Positions 25,450-34,864 of a DNA stretch of 64,000 nt are shown in pieces. The stretch's first letter is position 1. Each line of letters begins with the position of its first letter. The DNA lies in NCBI GenBank assembly GCA_002407675.1, contig DHNW01000032.1:124001-188000 (forward strand). The letters are read 5' to 3'. The stretch comes from Ruminococcaceae bacterium UBA5406. Lineage in GTDB: Bacteria > Bacillota > Clostridia > Oscillospirales > Acutalibacteraceae. Position numbers and translations under genes: made by a program. The notes below the pieces were generated by a model. That model was given only the letters and a program-made list of their open reading frames with translations, was not told the DNA's origin and made no database searches.

Positions 25450-25493
25450 TAAAAAAATAAGAGGAAAGTTGCTCTCCATAGGGCAACTTTTCC
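25450..25493 (-). terminator. Probable terminator of the large glycosyltransferase gene
   Basis: On the minus strand GGAAAAGTTGC (25493-25483) pairs with GCAACTTTCC (25472-25463), followed by TCTTATTTTTTT. On the plus strand the same hairpin is followed by CTGTTTTTAT, so it may work both ways. Between it and the gene stop lie two more hairpins: 25632-25652 (GGGC..GCCC) and the palindrome AACGGCAC-CAT-GTGCCGTT at 25659-25677. Confidence 0.7.
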
Positions 25494-25675
25494 CTGTTTT
25501 TATGGGTAAGGTGAAAGGGGATTTTCCCCTCCCCTATCGTGCAGTCATATGCGCCGCGCATGCGGAAGTATCTTCTTTCCGTCCCGGCAGACTGCGCTTC
25601 TGTTCCGCACCGGAAAAGATGCCGGGCTGAAGGGCGCGGCGACACGCCGCCCGGGCCGAACGGCACCATGTGCCG

Positions 25676-27883
25676 TTATTGGGGAAGGCAGGAGGCGATC
25701 TCCCGCATCGTCGGTTCGGTGTGGGTCAGTTTACGGAACCGCAGGACGTCCTTGTCCTTAGGCAGCAGCTTGGCAAGCTGAAGGGTCAGCTTGCCGGCCT
25801 GCGCAAGGTTGCCGTCCCGGATCATCTCTTCAATCTGCTTTTTCGCCTGAATGGCAAGTGCCGCAAACTCTTTTCCCTTTGCGTCCTGCTGTTTCTGTTC
25901 TTTCGTAAAGCGGTTTAAAAGCAAAGTGACTGGTTCCTTCATAATCGGATATTCTTCCAGCGATTTGCGCAGCCCTGCCAGATATCCGGCGCCGTCCGTC
26001 CTGCTGCGGGCTTTCAGCGCTTCGCCAATATAATACCCAAACCGGCAGGCCCGCGGCAGAGAAGAAAGGTTCGAGGCCGTCAGCATCTCCGGGCGGTAAA
26101 CAGCCCGGACATACCGGGCCGCCCCTTCCGCATAATTCTTAAACAGCTTCAAATATTTCTCCTCATCTTTCGGCGAACCAACCGACAGAATGGCATGTTC
26201 CATCAGGCAGACCGACCAGAAAAGGCCCTTCACGTTTTCAAACGAATAGACGTCAAAATAATCGGACACCATGCCTGCAAATTCCGGGTGCCGCTTCTTC
26301 ATGTCGGCCGCTATAGACGGCAGGTCGTCAATGTCAATTTGTAAAATATAAGGCATGATATTGATTTTTTCTTTCATGGCGCAGTAGAGGACGTCGGAAT
26401 AACAGCTCCCCCAGTCTTCTTTTTTCAGGGAAAACTTCTGCAAAAGAGCCAGCGCCTTCTTATGGTCGCCGTGCAGCTCCGCCAGGCGCAGGCGGCACAT
26501 GGCGGAATACGCATCCCGGCAGTCCGCACCGTCCACCGCATTCAGCACCTTTTCGCGTTTTGCGGGGTTGGCCGCCAGATATTTATCACAGCTTGTGATA
26601 AATTCGGCCAGTTTCTCCTTATTGTTCGCTCCCTGTACATTCCGGAGCAGATATGAAAGAAACTCCCACCGGCCAAAATGGTTCGCCGCTACGGCAAAAG
26701 CTCCAAAATCGTCCGCCACAGCGGTATCCATGGAAAGGTTCAGCTCCCTGAGAAAAGTCTCGGCGGTTTTTTCGTCATTCATCTGGATGGCGCACCAGAT
26801 ATTCTGCCGGAGGACCTGTTCCCGGTTTTTCTCCCCGATAAAATCATAGTCGGCAAAAATCAGCAGATCATTGTCCAGTTTTCCATCCTGATATTTCCGG
26901 AACAGATCCAGATATTCCTTTCCGGCGGAAAGAGCCTTGTCATACTGTTTCAGCCGGCAGGCAACCTGCTGCTGGAGGAACAGGCAGTCCAGGAACGGAA
27001 TCTCGCCGTGATCTTCGGAACGGACAAACTCCTCGCTCTGCCGGACGGCCCTCGGGAAGTCCTGTTCCGAAAAACAGCACCGCACCGCCTGGTAGCGCAG
27101 CACCAACCGCCAGACCCGCGCCGGTTCCTTCTTTTCGATTTCCAGCCCCTTTTGGATGATCTCTTCCGCTTTTTTGTAATCATAGACCGCCATATACTCT
27201 TTTGCCAGCTGATAGTAGGCCTTTAAACGGCTGGGGTCGTCATTCAGGCTCTGCTCCAGCAGGCTGGCATTCCGCTTGAATTTTCTCTCCCGATCTTCCT
27301 GCGTCTGGTACGCATAGCCGTAATGGTGGACATAGGCACTAAAAAATTTACACGGCGGAATCCACCGGAACCCCTCATGCACAATCCCGTCAAAATGAAC
27401 GCCCGGATATATGCGGAACATCCGCAGCGCGTGAAAATCCGTGTAGACTTTCCCGGCGGCGTCCCGGTAGTTCCGCTGCAAATAGGAACCGCAGCCGTAC
27501 CGGTCGCATTCACCGCTGGTGAAAAATTTGGCGATTTCCGAAACGTCTTCGAACCACTCGTCCCCGTCCAAAAACAGGAACCATTCGCCCCGCGCTTCTT
27601 TCAATCCGGTGTTCCGCGCGGCGGAAAAATCGCCGCACCATTCAAAATGGATGATATGGCTTGTATATTTTTGCGCAATTTCTATGGTCCGATCCGTACT
27701 TCCGGTATCGGTAATAATTAATTCGCTTGGCACAGCCTCCAGCAGCGGTTTCAGCGAAGAAAGGCACTTATCCAGCGTTTTTTCTTCATTCCTTACAATA
27801 AGCCCAACCGTCAGGCGGATCGGGTGCCCGTTAAACGGTCCCGATTTTGTCCCCGCCCTCGTTACAACCATATGTGCTTTCAT
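25676..27883 (-). CDS. Family-2 glycosyltransferase with tetratricopeptide-like C-terminal region (likely flagellin glycosyltransferase)
   Basis: This 735-residue protein begins its GT-A domain at about residue 24 (LTVGLIVRNEEKTLDKCLSS), with ITDTGSTDRTIEIA, DFSAARNTGLKEARGEW and the metal-binding FLDGDEWF (a DxD variant). A helical region with TPR-like repeats follows, from about residue 210 to the end (KAYYQLAKEYMAVYDYKKAEEII). GGAGG 10 bases upstream fixes the ATG at 27883. It should transfer a sugar from a nucleotide donor to protein in the cytoplasm. It has a sigma-28-like promoter 67-93 bases upstream and lies next to flagellin, so flagellin is the probable acceptor; this last step is inference. 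Confidence 0.88.
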   Translation of the reverse strand: MKAHMVVTRAGTKSGPFNGHPIRLTVGLIVRNEEKTLDKCLSSLKPLLEAVPSELIITDTGSTDRTIEIAQKYTSHIIHFEWCGDFSAARNTGLKEARGEWFLFLDGDEWFEDVSEIAKFFTSGECDRYGCGSYLQRNYRDAAGKVYTDFHALRMFRIYPGVHFDGIVHEGFRWIPPCKFFSAYVHHYGYAYQTQEDRERKFKRNASLLEQSLNDDPSRLKAYYQLAKEYMAVYDYKKAEEIIQKGLEIEKKEPARVWRLVLRYQAVRCCFSEQDFPRAVRQSEEFVRSEDHGEIPFLDCLFLQQQVACRLKQYDKALSAGKEYLDLFRKYQDGKLDNDLLIFADYDFIGEKNREQVLRQNIWCAIQMNDEKTAETFLRELNLSMDTAVADDFGAFAVAANHFGRWEFLSYLLRNVQGANNKEKLAEFITSCDKYLAANPAKREKVLNAVDGADCRDAYSAMCRLRLAELHGDHKKALALLQKFSLKKEDWGSCYSDVLYCAMKEKINIMPYILQIDIDDLPSIAADMKKRHPEFAGMVSDYFDVYSFENVKGLFWSVCLMEHAILSVGSPKDEEKYLKLFKNYAEGAARYVRAVYRPEMLTASNLSSLPRACRFGYYIGEALKARSRTDGAGYLAGLRKSLEEYPIMKEPVTLLLNRFTKEQKQQDAKGKEFAALAIQAKKQIEEMIRDGNLAQAGKLTLQLAKLLPKDKDVLRFRKLTHTEPTMREIASCLPQ

Positions 27884-27949
27884 AGAAAAACGTCCTCCGT
27901 GTTCCGACTTAATTTCAGTTCATAACCGGGTATTTAAAATCTATTATAT

Positions 27950-27976
27950 ATATCGGCACGCAGGATTAAATTCTTA
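27950..27976 (-). promoter_or_regulatory. Sigma-28-like promoter of the large glycosyltransferase
   Basis: On the minus strand, TAAG (27976-27973), exactly 15 bases, then GCCGATAT (27957-27950). This matches the flagellin promoter at 11 of 12 consensus positions with the same spacing. Start expected near 27943, with a 60-base leader. Confidence 0.8.
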
Positions 27977-27996
27977 GCCCGAACAGAAGGCAGTAC

Positions 27997-28025
27997 TTAC
28001 GTTTCCAGTTAAAATGTGGTATAAT
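27997..28025 (+). promoter_or_regulatory. Promoter of the smaller glycosyltransferase
   Basis: TTACGT (27997-28002), 17 bases, and TATAAT (28020-28025) preceded by TGG form an extended -10 sigma-A promoter. The -35 is poor. It lies 21 bases from the divergent sigma-28-like site. Confidence 0.65.
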
Positions 28026-28066
28026 AAAGATAGCAGAAGGATTTTTCAGGGAGAGGTGATGCGGCC

Positions 28067-29119
28067 ATGATCCGGATTAGCGCCTGCATGATCGTAAAAG
28101 ATGAAGAGGCGGTCTTGGCCCGCTGCCTGGACTGTCTTTCCGGAATTGCAGACGAAATTGTGGTGGCAGACACCGGTTCGTCCGACCGAACCATGGAAAT
28201 TGCTGCCCGGTATACGGACAAGGTCTTTCGCTTTCCCTGGAATGGGAATTTTTCTGCCGCCCGCAATTTCGTGTTTTCCAAAGCCTCTTTGGATTATATC
28301 TATTCCGCCGATGCGGATGAGGTTATTGACAGCGAAAACCGTCGGAAATTTCTCCTGTTAAAGCGGGATCTTCCGCCGGAGGCGGAAATCGTCCAGATGA
28401 AGTACGCGAACCAGCTTCAGTACAATACCGCCTATAATTTTAATTCCGAATACAGGCCGAAACTGTTCCGCCGCCTGCGGCCGTTCCGGTGGATCGATCC
28501 GGTGCATGAAACTGTTGACCTGGAGCCCCGCGTCTTCAACAGCGATATCACGGTAATCCATAAGCCGCAGTCGCTTCACGCTCCGCGTGATTTTTCTTTG
28601 CTGGAGCGCGCCGCCCAAAAGGGTCCGCTCAGCCCCCGGCTGAACCGCATGTACGCAAAGGAGCTGTTCATCTCGGGCACACGCGCGGATTTTACCGCCG
28701 CGTTTCCCTATTTTGAGTCTATGCTTCATGACGAAAACCGCAGTGTCGAAGAAGTGCGGATCGCGCAGTGTGTAACGGCGCACTGCGCACGGCTGCTCGG
28801 GGATGCGGTCCTGCTGTTTAAGACCGCCCTCAAAAACGTGATTGCAGACCCGTGTTCTGAGGTCTGCTGCGAGCTGGGCGGCTATTTCCGGGAAACCGGC
28901 GACTGGGAAGAAGCCGCCACCTGGTATTACACAGCCGCATTCGGCGCCCAAAGCGAACTGGACGTTCATTCATCCGGGGATGTGCCGCTGAACCGCCTTT
29001 CGGAATGTTACCGGCAGCTTGGATATCCCGCCGAAGCGGAAAAATACAAAAAGCGGGCGGAGCAGTGGGCTCCGCCCGAAGCGGAAAATTCTCCGGAATC
29101 TGCCGCTGTCCCTAATTAG
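28067..29119 (+). CDS. Family-2 glycosyltransferase (small)
   Basis: This 350-residue protein has the GT-A opening RISACMIVKDEEAVLARCLD, VADTGSSDRTMEIA, NFSAARNFVFSKAS and YSADADEVID, where DAD is the metal-binding motif. A conserved FRWIDPVHETV lies near residue 140. The C-terminal 150 residues are helical and TPR-like (WEEAATWYYTAAFGA). It starts with GGGAGAGG upstream. It is divergent from the larger glycosyltransferase and related to it, but its promoter is of the housekeeping type, so it may have a different acceptor or make the sugar chain longer. Confidence 0.88.
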   Translation: MIRISACMIVKDEEAVLARCLDCLSGIADEIVVADTGSSDRTMEIAARYTDKVFRFPWNGNFSAARNFVFSKASLDYIYSADADEVIDSENRRKFLLLKRDLPPEAEIVQMKYANQLQYNTAYNFNSEYRPKLFRRLRPFRWIDPVHETVDLEPRVFNSDITVIHKPQSLHAPRDFSLLERAAQKGPLSPRLNRMYAKELFISGTRADFTAAFPYFESMLHDENRSVEEVRIAQCVTAHCARLLGDAVLLFKTALKNVIADPCSEVCCELGGYFRETGDWEEAATWYYTAAFGAQSELDVHSSGDVPLNRLSECYRQLGYPAEAEKYKKRAEQWAPPEAENSPESAAVPN

Positions 29120-29232
29120 GATTATCATATGTGGAATTCGTCCATCGAGTAAGTATCAGCTAACCAAAAGAGAGGTTTTCCCCTCCCTATAAATCACTAT
29201 AAATCACTATTTTATCAAAGAAGGTATGAAAA

Positions 29233-30519
29233 ATGGATAATTACAGGATCAAAAAAGCGGAAGGAATGCAAATCCTCGATTCCCGCGGCAATCCAACCGT
29301 AGAAGCAACCGTAACACTGGAAAACGGTGTCACCGGAACAGCCGACGTGCCAAGCGGCGCCTCTACCGGCGCTTTTGAAGCCCTTGAGCTTCGTGACGGC
29401 GATAAAACCCGCTACGGCGGCAAAGGGGTTACCAAAGCCGTTCAAAACGTCAGCACAGCCCTGAGTGAGGCCGTGAAGGGAATCGACGCGACCGATACGG
29501 CCGCCGTGGACAGCGCCCTCCTGAAAGCAGACGGCACTTCAGACAAATCAAAGTACGGCGCCAACGCAATTCTCTCGGTTTCACTGGCGGCCGCCCGGGC
29601 CGGAGCCAATGCGCTCGGCATTCCGCTTTACCGCTTTATCGGCGGTGTCAGTGCAGATACCCTGCCTGTCCCGATGATGAACATCCTGAACGGCGGGGCA
29701 CACGCCGCCAACAATATCGACATTCAGGAATTTCTGATTATGCCGGTTGGCGCTCCCTGCTTTTCGGAAGGCCTGCGCTGGTGCGCAGAAGTTTTCCACA
29801 AACTGGCCGATATTCTGAAGTCCAGGAACCTTTCTACGGCTGTCGGCGATGAAGGCGGTTATGCGCCGAGTCTTGAAACGGACGCTGAAGCTATTGAACT
29901 GATTCTGGAAGCGGTTAAAGCGGCTGGCTACAAACCCGGCAAAGACTTTGTCCTGGCACTGGACGCAGCTTCCAGCGAATGGGCGGGCCCCGACGGCTAC
30001 ACCCAGCCGAAGCATAAGACTCATTACACAACTGACCAGCTGATTGATTACTGGAAAGATCTTGTGGCAAAATACCCAATCCGCTCTTTGGAAGATCCCC
30101 TCGGCGAAGAAGACTGGCAGGGCTGGACCAAGATCACCGAAGAACTGGGTGATAAGGTGCAGCTTGTCGGCGACGATCTGTTCGTAACGAACACAAAACG
30201 TCTGGAACGCGGTATTAACATGCACTGCGGTAATTCCATCCTGATTAAGCTGAACCAGATTGGCTCCCTCAGTGAAACCATCAGTGCCATCCGGACAGCT
30301 AAGCACGCAGGATACACGGCGGTTATTTCTCACCGTTCCGGTGAAACAGAAGACACAACCATTGCGGATCTGGCTGTGGCGCTGAATGCCGGCCAGATTA
30401 AAACCGGCGCGCCAAGCCGCACTGAACGCGTTGCCAAATACAACCGTCTCCTTAGGATTGAAAAGGAACTGAGATGCGCATCAAAATATCCGGGTATTCG
30501 GTGCTTTAACCAACAGTAA
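29233..30519 (+). CDS. eno: Enolase
   Basis: This 428-residue protein has full length and the expected motifs: [30 protein letters not shown], the catalytic Glu/His loop, [26 protein letters not shown] (metal Asp), [11 protein letters not shown] (metal Glu), VGDDLFVTN (metal Asp), and [17 protein letters not shown] (substrate loop with the base Lys in LIKLNQIGS). It converts 2-phosphoglycerate to phosphoenolpyruvate in glycolysis. It is a single-gene unit ended by a terminator shared with the facing chemoreceptor gene. Upstream the direct repeat TATAAATCAC occurs twice. Confidence 0.99.
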   Translation: MDNYRIKKAEGMQILDSRGNPTVEATVTLENGVTGTADVPSGASTGAFEALELRDGDKTRYGGKGVTKAVQNVSTALSEAVKGIDATDTAAVDSALLKADGTSDKSKYGANAILSVSLAAARAGANALGIPLYRFIGGVSADTLPVPMMNILNGGAHAANNIDIQEFLIMPVGAPCFSEGLRWCAEVFHKLADILKSRNLSTAVGDEGGYAPSLETDAEAIELILEAVKAAGYKPGKDFVLALDAASSEWAGPDGYTQPKHKTHYTTDQLIDYWKDLVAKYPIRSLEDPLGEEDWQGWTKITEELGDKVQLVGDDLFVTNTKRLERGINMHCGNSILIKLNQIGSLSETISAIRTAKHAGYTAVISHRSGETEDTTIADLAVALNAGQIKTGAPSRTERVAKYNRLLRIEKELRCASKYPGIRCFNQQ

Positions 30520-30531
30520 ACAGAAAGCAAA

Positions 30532-30577
30532 AAACAGCAGCAGGCTTCCCCTTTTCCGGGAAAGCCTGCTGCTGTTT
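30532..30577. terminator. Two-way terminator between eno and chemoreceptor
   Basis: AAACAGCAGCAGGCTT (30532-30547) pairs with AAGCCTGCTGCTGTTT (30562-30577), with CCC/GGG extending the stem inside. T runs follow on both strands (TTTATTT on plus, TTTTTTGC on minus). It serves two facing genes. Confidence 0.93.
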
Positions 30578-30597
30578 ATTTCTGAAATCTTAAAATC

Positions 30598-32316
30598 TTA
30601 CGTCTCCGGGCTTTCTTTCGTTTTTCTCAGTTTGATCCAATCCAATTCTTTTTTCAGTGCAGCGACCTGCGCAGAAAGTTCTTCGCTTGCGGCGGAACTC
30701 TCTTCGGCCGTAGCGGAATTCGTCTGTATGACGGAGGAAATCTGCTCAACCCCCTGCGTCACCTGACTGACAGCCGCAGCCTGGGCGCTGGAAGCGTCTT
30801 TGATATCCTGAATGGTGCTGTTAATCGGCTTAATCCTCTCAGCTATACTGGAAAGGTTCTTGGCTGTTCCATCCGCAAGGGACAGCCCTTCTTTGACTGT
30901 TTCCGCCGAATTCTGAATCAGTGCAGTGGTCTGCTTTGCGGCGTCGGCAGATTTTCCGGCAAGGCTGCGCACTTCATCCGCCACAACAGCAAAACCTTTG
31001 CCGGCTTCTCCGGCTCTTGCGGCCTCAACGGCAGCGTTCAGTGCAAGGATGTTCGTCTGGAATGCAATGTTATCAATCACTTTAATAATTTTACTGATCT
31101 CATTCGACGAAACCGATATGGCGTTCATAGCCGACAGCATCTGTTTCATACTCTCGTCGCTTACGGCAACTTCCTCCGCTGTTGTATCCATTTTTGAAGC
31201 CATACCGCTGATCTGCTCATTGTTCCGCTGAACTTTTTCAGAAATGTCCGTAATAGAGGCGGAAAGCTCTTCTACCGAACTTGCCTGCTCGGTAGCGCCC
31301 TGTGCAAGCTCCTGCGCTCCATCGGCAACTTGCTTGGCTCCGACATCCACCTGCGCAGCCGAACGCTGAACACTATTGAAAATATCATTCAGGTTATTCA
31401 GAATCGTATTCATTGCATCGGATATCGGCCGAAAATCGCCGTAATAATCCCGCAGGACATGGTAGTCGCACTTGCCTTCTGCAATTCCCTGAAGGACAGC
31501 GCTGATTTCCGTCACAACTCCCTTTGTCCGCCGAAAAGCCTCATTTAACAGCTTGGCAACCGTTCCGATTTCATTTTTTGAGTCATACTGAACATTGACG
31601 GAAAGGCTGCCGCCCGCAACCTGCCGCGCGGCTTTCTCCATCTCAGTAAGGGGAGTACTGATCGACTTGGAAATCCTAAATCCCAAAACGATGGAACCGG
31701 CAATGCCAACGGCCGACAAAGCAATCAAAATGATCAGAATTTGCAGGACCATTTGGCTGTCGCCGTCTGTTTCCGCTTTCGATTTCTGAACCCGGTAATT
31801 CATATAATCCTGGTATGTACCATACACCTCATTGACGGTTGTCCTGCTATTCTGCACGATTTTATTCGATTCATCCGCTTTTCCCTGCTGGGCAAGCTGC
31901 ATGGCCTTCTGAAACTGCGGCAGAAGTTTGTCATCATACTCTTTCTTTGCCGAGGTCAATTTTGTCTTCCATCTGGTTTCGGCAATACTTGCACACAGCT
32001 GCTGATGGCTCTTATCAAACTTTTCTGTATAGTCTGTGAATTTTTTCTGATCCATTTGCTGCTGTGACGGATTGTTGGAATTAAGGACGGCGTCTCTGGT
32101 AATCGCCTCCAAACTGGAAAGACTGGTCATGGTAGATGAAAGGACTGGGAAATTCGCGATTCGCCTGCTATATATATTATCCATGGTGCTTTTCGTTTCA
32201 TTCAACCCGTAAATTCCAATTCCGCTCACTACGGCCACAATCACCGCAACTGATAAAAAGCCCGCCAGCAGTTTACGTGAAATCTTCATGTTTTTCAGCT
32301 TATCTTTGATTGCCAT
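30598..32316 (-). CDS. Methyl-accepting chemotaxis protein with 4-helix-bundle sensor
   Basis: The start is set at 32316 ([20 protein letters not shown]), since AAGGAGAGG lies 11-13 bases upstream; the frame is open 15 codons further. The 572-residue protein has a first membrane helix (about residues 15-36), an extracellular helical domain of about 150 residues, a second membrane helix (about 190-210), HAMP ([21 protein letters not shown]), then the signalling hairpin with the CheA/CheW-binding tip [38 protein letters not shown] (given here in pieces: [20 protein letters not shown]). It senses an unknown ligand outside the cell. No partner che genes are adjacent. Confidence 0.96.
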   Translation of the reverse strand: MAIKDKLKNMKISRKLLAGFLSVAVIVAVVSGIGIYGLNETKSTMDNIYSRRIANFPVLSSTMTSLSSLEAITRDAVLNSNNPSQQQMDQKKFTDYTEKFDKSHQQLCASIAETRWKTKLTSAKKEYDDKLLPQFQKAMQLAQQGKADESNKIVQNSRTTVNEVYGTYQDYMNYRVQKSKAETDGDSQMVLQILIILIALSAVGIAGSIVLGFRISKSISTPLTEMEKAARQVAGGSLSVNVQYDSKNEIGTVAKLLNEAFRRTKGVVTEISAVLQGIAEGKCDYHVLRDYYGDFRPISDAMNTILNNLNDIFNSVQRSAAQVDVGAKQVADGAQELAQGATEQASSVEELSASITDISEKVQRNNEQISGMASKMDTTAEEVAVSDESMKQMLSAMNAISVSSNEISKIIKVIDNIAFQTNILALNAAVEAARAGEAGKGFAVVADEVRSLAGKSADAAKQTTALIQNSAETVKEGLSLADGTAKNLSSIAERIKPINSTIQDIKDASSAQAAAVSQVTQGVEQISSVIQTNSATAEESSAASEELSAQVAALKKELDWIKLRKTKESPET

Positions 32317-32518
32317 AAAAAGTTCTACCTCTCCTTCATTCATAATTTGATAGTTAGTCACATAAATTTAGATACATAAGTAAATTTAAAGTATTGCAAT
32401 TTTTGTGACCAATAGGGGAAACCGCGATCTATTTTCTCCTTGTTCACATCCCCCCATTAAAAGCCTTCTTTGCAGCCAAGGACATATAGATTCAGGCGTT
32501 ATTTACTGTTTTATACTA

Positions 32519-32547
32519 AGTATATTTTAACGGGGTAATAATGTCAA
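32519..32547 (-). promoter_or_regulatory. Sigma-A promoter of the first chemoreceptor
   Basis: On the minus strand TTGACA (32547-32542), 17 bases, TATACT (32524-32519). Start expected near 32512, so the leader is about 196 bases, long for a housekeeping gene. I see no known aptamer in it. It contains ACATAAATTTA at 32360-32370, similar to the palindrome upstream of the second chemoreceptor. Confidence 0.82.
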
Positions 32548-32621
32548 ATAATATTACAAATAATAATATATTCTATTGTAAAATATCGGATAAGCGAATA
32601 TATTTCAGGGATTTAAAGGCA

Positions 32622-32652
32622 TAAACAAAAACCCCGCATTTATCATGCGGGA
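32622..32652 (-). terminator. Terminator of the second chemoreceptor
   Basis: CCCGCAT (minus 32651-32645) pairs with ATGCGGG (minus 32639-32633), followed on the minus strand by GTTTTTGTTT. Confidence 0.88.
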
Positions 32653-32679
32653 TTTAAAAATCTTCAGTTTGCGTTAGTT

Positions 32680-34014
32680 CTATCCAGCCTTTTTCTGCCG
32701 CGGAGTATTCCCTTCTTCTTTCAGCAGTTTTACTTTTCCCACTTCCTGATTCAGCAGATCGGCCTGCCCAGAAAGCTCTTCGCTTGCGGCGGCGCATTCT
32801 TCAGCCGTTGCTGAATTGGTCTGTATTACAGAGGAAATCTGTTCAACTCCGCTTGTAATCTGCGAAACCACGGAAGACTGCGCGGACGAAATCTCATTAA
32901 TTTTTTGAACCGTCTGATCCAGCGACGCAAGGCTTTTTACAACGCTGTTCAGGTTTTTTGCCGTAGAATCGGCAAGGGCTTTTCCGCTCTGTACCTTCTG
33001 AATGCTGCTTTCAATCAGATCAGATGTCTGTTTGGCCGCTTCCGCCGACTTGCCGGCCAGACTGCGGACTTCATCTGCCACAACCGCAAAGCCTTTACCG
33101 GCTTCACCGGCCCTGGAAGCTTCTACGGCGGCATTTAAGGCCAAAATATTTGTCTGAAAAGCAATCTCATCAATCACCTTAATTACTTTTCGGATTTCAT
33201 TGGAAGCCGCACTGATATCGTCCATAGAAACCTGCATTTGCTGCATTTGTGTGTTGCTGTTTTTCAAGTCAGCCGCAGTTTTATCCAACTCCTGCGCAAC
33301 ATCATCAACATGCCCGGAATTTTCGCTGATTTTCTGCGATATATCTGTAATGGAAGCAGTCAATTCCTCCGCAGAGCTCGCCTGTTCAGAGGAACCCTGC
33401 GCCAGCTGCTGTGCACTGTTGGAAATTTGGCTGGAACCGGCATCAACCTGCTGTGCTGAAGAACTCATGGTTGAAAAAACGGAATTCAGCCTTTTTAGAA
33501 TCATTCGAAATGACTGGGAAACCGCAGCATAATCGCCCTGATAATCGTCAATCCGAACGGACGCAAAATCTCCCTTTGCAAGCTGAGTTAAAACAGCCGC
33601 AATATCTTCCGACATTTTTTTCAGCGAATGGAATGTAGCATTAAAACCCTGCACAAGATCACCGATATTATCGTCGGAAGAATAGTCCAGCGAAACGTTT
33701 AAGTCGCCTTTTAACGCCTTCTGCATGGCCTCCGTCAACATTTGAACCGGCTGATCCAGCTTTTTTGAAATTTTGATTCTGTATCTTATGGCTATGAAAA
33801 GGCTAACGGCAAAAACCAAAGCCATTACGACAATTAAGCCCACCCCGATACGCCGAATATCCGACGCGTTTCTGTCTGAAAGAATCGTAACCACCGCATA
33901 GATTCCAATTACGCTGGAAACTGCGCTGGCTGCTGCTGTTACAAAAAGGGCATTTGAAATCAGCTTTGAAATTTTATTATGTTTTCGTTCCTGCAATTCT
34001 CCCGAACCTTTCAT
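32680..34014 (-). CDS. Methyl-accepting chemotaxis protein with almost no extracellular domain
   Basis: This 444-residue protein has two membrane helices close together (about residues 21-46 and 59-79) with only about 12 residues between them, so there is no room for an outside sensor domain. HAMP ([20 protein letters not shown]) and a full signalling hairpin follow ([20 protein letters not shown]). It may sense membrane state or an intracellular cue, or rely on a partner. It is a near relative of the other receptor in the signalling part, which suggests domain loss or swapping. Confidence 0.95.
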   Translation of the reverse strand: MKGSGELQERKHNKISKLISNALFVTAAASAVSSVIGIYAVVTILSDRNASDIRRIGVGLIVVMALVFAVSLFIAIRYRIKISKKLDQPVQMLTEAMQKALKGDLNVSLDYSSDDNIGDLVQGFNATFHSLKKMSEDIAAVLTQLAKGDFASVRIDDYQGDYAAVSQSFRMILKRLNSVFSTMSSSAQQVDAGSSQISNSAQQLAQGSSEQASSAEELTASITDISQKISENSGHVDDVAQELDKTAADLKNSNTQMQQMQVSMDDISAASNEIRKVIKVIDEIAFQTNILALNAAVEASRAGEAGKGFAVVADEVRSLAGKSAEAAKQTSDLIESSIQKVQSGKALADSTAKNLNSVVKSLASLDQTVQKINEISSAQSSVVSQITSGVEQISSVIQTNSATAEECAAASEELSGQADLLNQEVGKVKLLKEEGNTPRQKKAG

Positions 34015-34108
34015 GGTAAGTATTTCCTTTCTTCGCTATATCGCAGCTATTATTTAATTTTATACCGTCTGGTTAGAATTTACGCCCATTGCAGCGTTTC
34101 TACTTGAT

Positions 34109-34126
34109 GATACATAAATTTATATC
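34109..34126. promoter_or_regulatory. Imperfect 18-bp palindrome between chemoreceptor and XRE regulator
   Basis: GATACATAAATTTATATC differs from its own reverse complement only at one symmetric pair. It lies in the 229-bp divergent space. A related ACATAAATTTA sits upstream of the first chemoreceptor (32360-32370). It is a candidate operator for the XRE regulator next door; this is inference. Confidence 0.45.
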
Positions 34127-34243
34127 TACCGATCCAATTATATATTTAGAAACTTGATATGTCAACATACTGCATTTCATAAATTGATAAATGATTTACT
34201 TTTTTAACCGTAAACACATAATGGAAATAAAGGGGGAAACGTT

Positions 34244-34849
34244 GTGAACAAAATTCGCTTTCTTCGTATTAAAAATTCATTAAAGCAGGAAGATTTAGCA
34301 AAGACTTTACAGATAAGCCAGTCATCCCTTTCGGGATATGAAAATGGGAGATATGAACCAGACAGCAAAATGCTTTTAAAAATAGCTGGCTATTTCGGAG
34401 TCTCGGTAGATTATCTGCTTGGGCGGAATGTTCCCGGAAAGCAGGAAAACGAACCGCTGAAGCAGATTCCGGTTTACCGGAAAATCGGCTGCGGTCTTCA
34501 AAAGAAGGAATCGAATGCTATTTATTATGAAGTAATCAATCGGGCGAACCTTCCTGAAGGTGAATATTTTGGCCTTATTGTAAACGATAACCGCATGGAA
34601 CCCCGTATCCGGCCCGGAGACCTTGTCATTGCGCATAGACAGGACACCGCTCCAAACAGCAGTATTGCTATTGTGCAAATCGGGAGCTACAATGCAACCC
34701 TGTTTAAGGTTGTCAAACCGAAATGCGGGGGTATCGTTCTTGTTTCATTCAACCTGAATTATGACCCTGTTTTTTATACGGAAGAACAGATAGCGTCTCT
34801 TCCCATCCGCATTCTTGGCGTTATGGAGGAATTCCGCGGAAAATGCTGA
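34244..34849 (+). CDS. XRE-family repressor with degenerate S24 (LexA/CI-like) domain
   Basis: This 201-residue protein begins at GTG 34244, with AAAGGGGG about 8 bases upstream. Residues 1-62 are a helix-turn-helix (LRIKNSLKQEDLAKTLQISQSSLSGYENGRYEP). Residues 75-195 look like the S24 fold (VNDNRMEPRIRPGDLVIAH; NATLFKVVKP). The catalytic Ser of the normal GDSMEP motif is replaced by Arg in DNRMEP, while the Lys in ATLFK remains. It therefore should not self-cleave, so any induction must work by ligand or partner binding. It faces away from the second chemoreceptor. No prophage genes are near. Confidence 0.9.
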   Translation: MNKIRFLRIKNSLKQEDLAKTLQISQSSLSGYENGRYEPDSKMLLKIAGYFGVSVDYLLGRNVPGKQENEPLKQIPVYRKIGCGLQKKESNAIYYEVINRANLPEGEYFGLIVNDNRMEPRIRPGDLVIAHRQDTAPNSSIAIVQIGSYNATLFKVVKPKCGGIVLVSFNLNYDPVFYTEEQIASLPIRILGVMEEFRGKC

Positions 34850-34864
34850 GACCCAGGCCGCGCC

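Noticed and set aside
24305..25669. Several open frames of 60-225 codons on both strands in the repeat array
   Set aside because: They come from the GC-rich repeats; 1-2 bp indels between the cores shift the frames, none has a good ribosome site, and the stems explain the sequence better.
32330..32512. Riboswitch in the long leader of the first chemoreceptor
   Set aside because: The leader is about 196 nt but I find no match to GEMM or another known aptamer.
34020..34080. Sigma-28 promoter for the second chemoreceptor
   Set aside because: On the minus strand TATA-N15-TGCGATAT has three mismatches to the consensus in an AT-rich stretch; too weak to list.
34244..34849. Prophage CI repressor marking an integrated phage
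   Set aside because: No integrase, phage genes or att-like repeats surround it; neighbours are chemotaxis and metabolic genes.
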